Below are positions 1-9,800 of a stretch of DNA of 10,210 nt, piece by piece. The position numbers were made by a program, and so were the translations under genes. The DNA is from Phoronis ovalis (lineage: Eukaryota > Phoronida > Phoronidae). The notes under the pieces are model-generated. The model had not been told where the DNA came from. It was given only the letters and a program-made list of their open reading frames with translations, and made no database searches. The stretch covers positions 1 through 10,210 of the forward strand of contig JAOXYB010066423.1 of the NCBI GenBank assembly GCA_028565635.1, read 5' to 3'. Each line of letters begins with the position of its first letter. Position 1 is the first letter of the stretch.

Positions 1-179
1 AAAAAAATTAATGTTTATTTCTCTTTTTTATGTGTTTTACATCAGTGTTTTTAATTATCTCGAAAAAAAATTTTTTTACTATCATATATATGTCGAGTGT
101 TAGCCAAAAAAATTTTCGAGATAATTAAAAACACTGATGTAAAAGACATAAAAAGAGAATTAAACATATTTTTTTTTTT
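1..179. repeat. AT-rich foldback (inverted-repeat) element, left edge cut or at window boundary
   Basis: Bases 35-66 and 113-144 are perfect 32-base inverted copies, centred on a core reading ttttacatcagtg outward from the left. Beyond the core the arms stay complementary with small mismatches and length differences, out to about 1-76 and 106-179. The loop is about 29 bases (77-105). A transcript would form a long hairpin. Possible origins are a foldback MITE or a local inverted duplication. No target duplication can be checked because the left flank is missing. Confidence 0.8.
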
Positions 180-825
180 AAGTTTACAAGGATTTGAGCA
201 AGTCTATTGATTGCACTAAATCAAAGTACAACATGGTGAAACCACCAACTACAATTTCAAATAAACTGTCTATTAGATTTATTCAAAGAGCATTCTTTGA
301 AGACAGGTTACTAACCCACAGTATCACGAGAAATGTTATCAGTCAAAATAGTACTCAGTGTTCTCCACAAAAGCTTATACTTGTTAAGGGCGCCAATGAG
401 CTTTAGTACATAAACCTTGCATTATTTATCAACATTTTATCTATCCATGTTTGGGGTTTATATAAATAATATCATTGGCCCTGGAACATGTATACACTAT
501 TTTATGAGGAATACTGGTACTCCTATCTTAGGCTGACCAAAACTGAGACATTTGCGGATAGAGTGGCCCATTTTGGTATTCCTCTGTTCCCTCATGCAGT
601 AAAAGTAATATACATCTTATGAACTTAATTTAGAATGTACAAGACTACAGGAAATAAAAACAAAATATTCAAGCATTTTTGTGGGAGTATTTCTGTTTCG
701 CTAACTGAATTCAATATGTTCATAGTCCTTTTATTTGTCACGGTCTGCTATTCCTGTGAATTGTCATTAAAAGCATCAGCTTTGTACAGTTTGTATCAAG
801 AATACCAGCATGTTTTACATTTCAG
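180..825 (+). other. Non-coding stretch upstream of first recognisable exon, probably intron
   Basis: No coding exon, RNA gene or convincing promoter is visible. Open frames at 194-406 and 635-886 have no recognisable product; the second merely runs into exon A in the wrong frame. The stretch ends with a polypyrimidine tract and the ttcag acceptor of exon A, so at least its right part is intron. Confidence 0.7.
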
Positions 826-882
826 CGACCAGATCAGCTGGAAAAGATTGATCAATATAGAAGAAGATACAGCAGAAAGAAG
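826..882 (+). CDS. EXOC3: EXOC3 exon A (first exon in window)
   Basis: Nineteen whole codons (residues 1-19), beginning RPDQLEKIDQYRRR and ending SRKK. The acceptor is a pyrimidine-rich stretch ending ttcag at 825 and the donor is gtaatc at 883, phase 0. In other animals this block follows a short N-terminal segment ending in Leu-Gln. No open frame ending that way before a GT exists upstream in the window, so the start codon is probably further left. Confidence 0.93.
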
Positions 883-3800
883 GTAATCTTATTATATTAT
901 CATAATATTGACATTTTGCAAAATTTCTTTATATATTTAAGAAATTGTATGTATTCCTTTAGAAAATCCTTTGTAATGTGAGTGTTAAAAACAATTTGAC
1001 ATGTAGAAGTTTGTAGTGATATATTACAAAAGTAACAGTACGTGGAAAAAATATGTCCACATACAGTGTCAAACAGTTTGAGTAGTCAGCTATGAGAGGC
1101 GAACAGATTTGACCATCCAGGCTTATTCAGATTAATTTTAATCTCAGTGTACAGTATCATGATGCTTGTATTTGCCTAATAAGATGAGTTCATGATTAAT
1201 TTTTCAGGCGTCTGTTGAAGCGATGCTAAAAACTGCTGTTCAATCCCAGTTAGATGGAGTAAGAACAGGACTCCTGCAGCTACAAGCTGGTTTACAAGAT
1301 GTTAAGGAAATTAAGAAAAAGTATGCAACTATTTTAGGAACTTGTCAAAATCAAAATGGCAGTTCAGTTATACCACATACCTTTCAAGTTGGCATAATTT
1401 TTTAGCAGGATCCATTCAGGTTCAATTTTCTATTGAAAGCAATTCCAGAAAACAAGCTTCAAAGTAGAAGTCTCTCGCTCGCAACGGGAGACATGACAGC
1501 TATGTTACTGACGTTATTACAGACATCATGGGGCTGATTCCTTATCTTTCTGTTTTATCTAAGTTTAACATTTAATTTAGTTGTATAATCCTTAGGGTAC
1601 CCTTACATTTAAGCTGTGTTAAGAAAGTACAGACGAAGTTGGTTTGCATAGAAAATTTAGTAGTAGAGAAAGGTTTTAATCTTTTTTACACTAGTTTTGC
1701 ATTTTTGTGCTTTTAGTTGATATATTAGAGAACATGTGATTGCAAATTCTGCAGTTTACAGAGTATCTTACTCTTTGCTTTTTTACTTACCCTAGGTGGT
1801 TTATACCTGCAACTCGTGTTATAATTAAATGTGAAGTATAGCCTATAATGTAGTGGATTTCACATGTTCAATTTATTAGTAATCTTGGTATAACCTCGCC
1901 AAAGATTATAGACCAGGAAGGGGGCAGGTTTGACAATAGTTTATGAACTAAAGAAATTTAATGTGCCTTAGTAAAAATGTAGTAAACTTGCCAGTTTTCC
2001 AGCAGAAATGATACAATTTTGTAATAATTCCCTTAAATAAATATTTTTATGAAGTATGCAGAATAATAAATTCAACAAATTATTTTTAAGATATTTTTTA
2101 AGCAGCACCATTAATTAAAGCTGATTTTTCCCTTGATAAAAATATTTTTTTTCAAAAGATAGTGTTTACTGAAGCAATGTTGTATTTCAATTTTATCACA
2201 TTTTTTTATTTTCTTCTAGTTCCCAAATCAATGGGAAGCAATTAATCATTATATCTGTAAAATATATATTTTTTAATTTGCTTACCTTTATAAGTTATTG
2301 GTTCATATTAATTTCAAATGTTGACAGAATTCCCCCTAGAAGTAGTATCTATTGAATGTATGCAGTTTGATTGTGAATGACAGTCTTTCAACCCACAAAG
2401 TATTCAGAAAAAACATTCTTAAAAAATATTCAATTTATGAACAGAAAGCAAGATTGATAAATAAATCCTTTTCTTTTTGTCTAATTGTCATAGTTTACAT
2501 GTTTATTTCAAATTTACGCTTTCATGCTTTGTTGCAGTTTGACTGAACTTGATAAAACTTATCAGGGAATATCTGACATGGGTGGTCGACTGGCAGTAAT
2601 TAGAGAAGAAAATAATAAGAACTCACAGGTAAAAAGTATTTCTTAATTTCTCTTGTTAGTATTAAAACAAATTTCAGTTTTTATGTCCATTTTGGAAATA
2701 AATTAAAAAAAATATCTGTTAGTATCTCAAACTACATTTCTCACTTCTGGGCATTTATAGTGTCTTTAACATTATCGTCACATCATGAACTAGTTATGGT
2801 GGTATAATGTGATTACCACTGAACATCATTACATTTCCTTGATACCTTACATGTATTCAAATATTTTTCAAACAGTTAGCGGCTGCTGTAGAGAACTTGA
2901 AACACATTTTTACTGTACCAGACACAGTGAAAAGGACTGAAGAAATGATTAGGGAAGGTAAACTGCTACATGCGCACAAGAGTCTTATGGATTTAGAAGC
3001 ATCAAGGGATGATTTACTATTTGAAGTTCATAAACAGCCAACACCAAGTCCCACAGATAAAAATGTAAGAGGAACGACAAACTCACTAATAAAAACAATT
3101 TCTGAAAACGAGTCATATTTAAAAAGTATCTGATAACGCGAAGGTATAATAGTATGTATGGGTCTAATTTAATAGAATATAGTTTTTTTGTATCATGTAA
3201 TAATTAATACTACTTTACCATTAAAAGGAAAAAAAAAAGAAAAAAAACACACTGGAAGCATTTTATTTTTTTCTTGATGCATTGACATATTATCAGTCTC
3301 AACAAACAACACTTTGATATATGAAGGGTATTTTTCAGTTTTTGGTATATTCTGTTTTCCTAACAGTTGGTGCAAATGTTTTATCATCAGAGTCATACCC
3401 TCAGTAAAATATGCTGAAGACCCCAAGAGTAATACTAGCTAGAGTATCCGATGAGTTTTAGCTCCGAGTGGCAGTTTTTGTAATATAGTAAACAAAAACT
3501 TAGCTAATTTCTTTACAAATCATGTTAGATAGCTTTAAGTGGCATGTAGGCAAAACATGTTTAGTCGGGTTTAAGTTTGCACTTGAATCTGTTGGGGAAA
3601 CTGTGAGAGACTCCTTCCCCCTGTTATATAAACACTCTTTAAAAAAATTTAAAATATTTTGTGCTATGTCAGAAGTGGTTATTCCACCTGGAAACTAAAT
3701 CTCAAAGATGAAAAGGCATACAGCACAAATGTATGTACATTGTTTATTTGTTGTAGATGGTGCATCAGTACTTCAAGGATATCCCATCGCTAAATGAAGA

Positions 3801-6800
3801 GTTGTCTAAGCAATTGTGGCTAATCTTAAAAAGAACTCTCCAGACTGTGAGGAGAGAACCCACTATCATTGTTACTGCACTAAGAATAATTGAAAGGGAA
3901 GAAAGGTCAGTAATTATAGTGAATAGAATTTTTTTAGATGAGCAGGATATGATATGATGATCATCAGTATCGTTATAATTTCTTCACAAATGCATATGAT
4001 GCATTTTGAGAAACTACTTTGCAAACTGTTTTTTTAGATGCGCATGCATTTATTGGGAACATGTTGTATTTTAAATATTATCAGTCTGACATGTCAATCA
4101 TGTGAACACTCTCTGCATATCATGCACTGATTATATGAAATTTACAGGACTGACCAAGTTCAACTTAGACGTAAAGAACAAACAGGATTTATCCCCCCTG
4201 GAAGACCAAAGCAATGGAAGAAAAAGTGTATCAGTGTTCTTGATGAATCTGTTCTATTCAGGTTAGTTAACAAGTTTTTAGTGCCTCAAGTCGGTTGCAA
4301 CATCCTTAACAACTGTCAAAGAGAAGCATTTATAACAGACTACTTCAACTTTGAACTAGTTATAAATGCTGGTTATGGCAGATGCTAGAGATCTAAAACT
4401 TAACTGTAGGATTGTCAGTCACATAATGTACTTTGTATGAAATAACTGTATAGATGGTTTAAAAATAATTTAGTGTAAAATTATAATAAAACGACATTAT
4501 GATGAGTGAAGTATATTTACAGGATCCAAGGCAGTCTTCTTGTTGAAAGGGAAGATGATAAAATGTGGCTAGTTAAACATCTAGAACTGATACGACAAAA
4601 TGTCATTGAAGATATAAGGGTGGCAAAGGTATGGATACAAACTGAAGTTTTAAGTAAGACCCATCCAGACCAGGAGAGTCCTGTTTTTTTGAATAATTTT
4701 CCCATTCTTTCAGTAAAGGATCATCTCAAAAGTTATCGCAATGACCGCAAACGTATAATTTTTCGTTATGGGGCATGGGGGTTAAAATCCCCCTACGTTT
4801 ATGGTTTAGTGCGACATGAAAAAATCATGCCTAGTATATATACGATACGACACACACATACCTCCTTTGGAACAGAAATGCCCTTTTTTGCTTGTCAATT
4901 TTTTTCCGGCATCACGGAGACGTTTCAGCGACCTCCGTTTTTCGATTACTGAACTGATATTTTTCTCTCGCACCCACCTTTTGAAAAAGTGTCCGACGAC
5001 CTTGATTTCACTCTTGAAATTGCTTGTCAGTTTTTACACCTGCGTGATGTCCAAATCTCTCTAACACCCCTACGTTTGACCAAGGGGGGGTAATTCCTAT
5101 ACAAAACACTATACGTTTGCGGTCATTGTGATAACTTTTGAGATGATCCCTAAGGAGTTATCCAAATTGCACAACCTCCCTGTATGTAACAATTTTTCCC
5201 CACTCGACAGGTAGATAGATATGTAAGTAGGTCATAAGTGGAACAGTGTCTTCTATTGAAGTTTTAACTTCTACTTCTGCTTGGTAATTAGCAAAGTCTG
5301 GAGGCATCATAGTAATGTTGAATAACACCATGGCACATGCCACAACATGCATATATAATCTTTTGGATGTGAGATTTGAATGACTAAGGGCGAGGAGATA
5401 CACACTCTTCTGGTGGCCTGGATTAATACTCGTCTAATTTCTAAATGTTCCCTAGTATGATTCCTTGTGCATTTCATATGCTGAAATTCCCAGAGTATTT
5501 GTCTAATACATCACAATTTTAATAATTATTATTACTAATGAGCTTAAAGTAAGAGGTTCAGAGTCGAAATAGATACTCGGTACTTTAATGTCTGGGAATT
5601 TAGCTTATTATATCAAACTGGCTATAACAGTAACCTGCACAAGTAATAGGATAAAAAATGTATTTATTACTTTCTTTTAATACTGCATTGAGAATTTTAT
5701 TTAAAATAACATGTGCTTTATTTCAGACCCTGTGTCCTCCTGTCTTTCCTCCAGAATACAACATAGGTGAAACATATGTCAGTTTGTATCATAAATGTAT
5801 TGCTACACATGTAAGTGTTCACTTTGTGAATAATAACTACTAAAATGTTATCAGGCATCACCATGTTTGGCAAACAAATCTTATAGGTTCTGTACTTGTG
5901 TTACAACAAACTGTTTACAATATTAGACGTACTGTTGATTGTGAGTTGAAGTTTTATGGATTAGTCCACTTTTGAATTGTTGTATTCTTTTTGAATAAAG
6001 CTCTCTTTAGAATGTTTCAACTTTAAAAAGAGAAACCCTTAGCATTTAAATAAATGTACACTAATTAGCATTTATTACTTTACTTATTAACAGCAATCGC
6101 TTGAAGTTTGATCTTGAACAACATTCACAATGATATTTTTATGAGTTATTATGATTTCAGATTGTGCCCTTGTAAGTTGTTATTCTACAACAAAAATTTC
6201 AGAATAATTCAATTAATATCATAAAGTTTGTATTAATTGCAAAATCTCTGAATCTTGGTTATTCTTCTGAAGTCATTGTCATTTTTCTGACGTAATAGAA
6301 AGAATACGTTCAGTTTTTCTTTATAGATAGAGGATCTTGTCCAAGGTTTGGAAGGTAATGAGTATGTCTCTATACTGACCTGGATAAATCAATACCAGTA
6401 AGTATAGTAGAAGCTGATGTGGTGATTCATGTTAGTAGTATTTAAAGGGATCAGGATCAAGTTATTTGAATGGCAAATATACCTCAAGGTTTCCCATAGA
6501 ATTGGTGGGTTTATCACATTGCTTGCAATTATATGATAAAATCTAAATAAAAACATTTCAAGTGCATGTTAAACAAGAGATATGTATAAAAGAACAAAAC
6601 ATTTTTCTTATTTATTACAAAATAAAACTTTTATCAAGATTCTTATTTATGTTAAATTTTTTTTTAATCTAGAGGACCAGAAATGATGGGACACTACACT
6701 CTGAAGATTGATGTGGCTAAACTTGGTGCTTTGTTGACTCCCTCCACAGTAAAAACATTAGAAAACCAGTAAGTCTCTTATGGATAGCAAGAAGGGATAA

Positions 6801-9800
6801 GAAATTTCACGATTTTTAAATTGGTGCATGCAAAAAGTCGATGTAAAGATTCGTGTTAATTTTAAATATTAAGTTATGATGAAACAATCTTGTACTACTG
6901 TCATTATCTGACATATCTTATATTTAGTAAAAAATTGAAAATTATTTAATGAAAGTATCTGGATCATAATTTGGTGGATTTGATAGATCATACCTATGCA
7001 AACTAGAATTTATTATTTGATACTTCAAAATCAAACTGCACTTTCGTTATTTTAAGCTGTAAGGGAACACAATTCTATTATTTCATTAAACTTTCTAGAT
7101 ATTTACAAAAGATGAGGGGAAACTTTGATGAGTGGATGAATAATTCACTTGCTGCGGATAAGAAGGTATTGTTATCAAAGATAATATTCATTTGCTATTT
7201 TTGGACAGCAAAAAAAACAACATGGTACATGATACGTGCTATGTGGTCAGTTAAAAAACATAGTTGGATGATTGTTTATCACATTTAATTTCTTATCTAT
7301 CTTGTTTATTACCATTCTTTTATATTTATTTTACTTTTCAAATCCAAGTTTTAATCTGCAATCATTAAAATTTATAAAATGCTCTCCTTAATTACTCATT
7401 TTAATTAATATAAAACATTACACTAGTCATCTACAATATGTTGATTCTAATATGAAAGAAGTGCATTTTCTTGCCAACACTAACTGATAATATTTATTTT
7501 CAGTGCACTGCTTGTTTTATGTACTGATGAGTATATTGTTGTAGGACTGGGATCGAGACCAAGAGCCTGAAGCTGATGGCAATGGCTACTTCAACACACA
7601 ACTGCCTGTCATATTATGTCAAATGATTGAGCAAAATGTAAGTTAGTTGCTATTAAATTAATACATACTAGAAGTTATTACACTGCAGTTGCTCTACAGG
7701 TTGAATATAGCTATTCTTAATCTCTTGCTGTTGAAAATATTTTTTTCAACAAGTGTAACCAAGGGGGATTGGAGATTTTTGTATTATAGAATTCTGTATC
7801 TGACCTTGTACAATGTGCAGACAGTGAATATACTGGATATACTCATGCAGCTAACATAGTGTAATTGAGTTGTTTATTGGAGATTTCTTATTGTAGAACC
7901 TTATATCTAACCTTGTACAAGATGCAGACACTAAATAGTGTACTTGGATGTTTTTAAAAAAATATTACTCCTCATTGCATTAAACTAGGGACTATTTCAG
8001 GGCTGTCAAGATTTTTTTTTTTAACCAAAAAAATTGCGGACAAAAATTAGTACCAAATACAGTTGCCGGCTCTATCAATCTATATCCACGTGGTGTAAAG
8101 TAGTAAATTAAACAACTGTTCATGAATGAATGCAATTCGATATGTGACAATTACCATGCTAGCACTGTCAAGGGCATTTACATTAAATTTTCAGCTTCAA
8201 GTAGCAGCACATATCAGTAGCGTACATCTAGTGAAAAGAGCTCTTGCTTTATGCTGTGATGAATTAAAAAAATTCGCTGCAACATATTCTAGTAAGTACA
8301 GATCATGTTCATCATATAATGTAATTTGAAGTATAACCAATAAAATTAATATTGTAGGCAATATTTTCAGAACTTAATTTGTGTATACAAAATTCATGTT
8401 TTGCCATAAAGTTATAGAAAGGATATTGCATAGGTGTAAATGTTGTTTGTATCTGACTGAAAATATGGGAAAGTCGCAGAGCTACTGTCTTTTATGCTTT
8501 TTCCTTGTTCTGATTCAAATCTGTGTTTATTTTTTCAAGATGAACTCCAGGTCTATAAAGATAGGCATTTGCTAGACAGAAGGGAACCAAGATTTTACAT
8601 CCATTACATGGTAAAGTGAAATGTTTTATAAATATCTACATACGTTTATTATGTAAGGGTTACACAAGAAAAACTGATCTTTAAAAATACTTATATTCAG
8701 CTACTTGTTGAAGGGCAGCATTTATCTTAATTTTAGCATCTAGTGAATTCACAAGATCTATGACAAAACCACACCTCATAATGCAAACTTTTACTCCTTT
8801 CCAATATGGCACTGCACAGTTCAGTTCATTTAAATTCTCCATAACCAGTATCATAAGGAAAATTTAAAACAAGATAAAATAGAAAAATATCCAAATGACA
8901 AAAAAGAACACAGGTAAGGAACACAATTGACAAACAAGACAAAGATCACATACATAATTAAAGCCATACAAATACATTTTTACATAACAGTCACACTCAC
9001 AGCCAGCAAACAAAATAAGCAAATAATGAGTATTTGTAATGTTATGCTGCACAAGTAATGTTAATATCCAAACGAAAGTAGAATTCTTCTTTTTAGGATT
9101 GTTACATTGGTGTTGTTAATCCTGCAGTTGTAGCTGCTTATTTGTAATAAAGTTTTGTAACTTAATTTTTATGAAGCTTGATGTTTATCAGATTTATGAA
9201 ATCTAGATCCTTGCATTGACATTCTTTGCACATTTTTCTTTTTTAGATTGCCAATGTGAATAACTGTCAGTCATTTACAGATTTCATAGAGCCTTTGAAA
9301 GCTAAATTTATCGAGGATGAAAATGATTCTGAAGGGAATCAAACATTGAAAGCTATGGGAGTAGAGTTTGATAAACTGGCTAATGAAGGGTAGGAAACAT
9401 GTGGTATTTGCAACTTTTAACAATCACCTGTTTAAACTATTCTAACACAGGAAATCTGCAATCATGCAAATTGATGTAAGGACCCCTCACAGATTAAGAT
9501 TCTTTAATTCCGCAAATATGTAATATGAACTTTACTGAAGGGCAATTTTATGCCACATTGAAACCCTGTGATATCCCTTGTAGACGTACAACGTATCTGC
9601 ATATTTCAGATATTTTGACATTATCCCATGTGCACAATGTGGTGAGAATATTTGTTCTGCATTAGAGAAATTCAAGACACTGTTTTCACTTTTCTTCAGG
9701 TTTCTTGAAGGAAATTATTCTTTCCAGAAGTTATTGCATACATTTTGTTTATTTATTTATCATGGGATAAATAGTAGAAGTAATTTATGTTGAAATATTC

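Larger units (their letters stand above)
4629..5726 (+). other. EXOC3: EXOC3 intron 7 (1,098 bases), hosts a transposon
   Basis: Starts gtatgg and ends ttatttcag. About 40 percent of it is the inverted-repeat transposon at 4717-5150. To the right is a somewhat GC-richer patch with a minus-strand open frame (5158-5403), and then a small inverted repeat (5480-5494 against 5591-5604). Without the transposon it would be about 660 bases. Confidence 0.85.

Noticed and set aside
194-406. Open frame of 70 codons with ATG upstream of the first exon
   Set aside because: No recognisable family, no splice context that joins exon A in frame, and no resemblance to the Sec6 N-terminus.
457-470. TATA-like run (tttatataaataat) that could be a promoter
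   Set aside because: Such runs are common in AT-rich DNA. No start-site context is visible, and the sequence just upstream of exon A is intron.
1470-1492. Small GC-richer stem (8 pairs, 7-base loop) as a structured RNA
   Set aside because: It is an isolated short stem without supporting flanking structure; such stems arise often by chance.
3193-3426. Minus-strand open frame of 77 codons in intron 4
   Set aside because: The C-terminal third is the translation of an A-rich tract, no family is recognised, and no splice or promoter signals support it, although the first 50 residues look fairly ordinary.
3757-3759. ATG at the start of exon E as a start codon of a separate gene
   Set aside because: It directly follows a strong acceptor and continues the Sec6 frame and homology from exon D.
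3953-3966. Palindrome gatgatcatc just after exon E as a binding site
   Set aside because: Ten-base AT-leaning palindromes are expected by chance in 10 kb, and nothing nearby suggests a regulator.
4517-4705. Minus-strand open frame across exon G
   Set aside because: Antisense shadow of a confirmed Sec6 exon.
5994-5999. AATAAA as a polyadenylation signal ending the gene
   Set aside because: The Sec6 reading resumes in frame at 6327 and continues to the window end. The motif is frequent in AT-rich introns.
8864-9052. Minus-strand open frame of 62 codons in intron 14
   Set aside because: The product is hydrophobic and aromatic-rich with low complexity (FFFVIWIFFYFILF at its end), as expected from AT-rich non-coding sequence.
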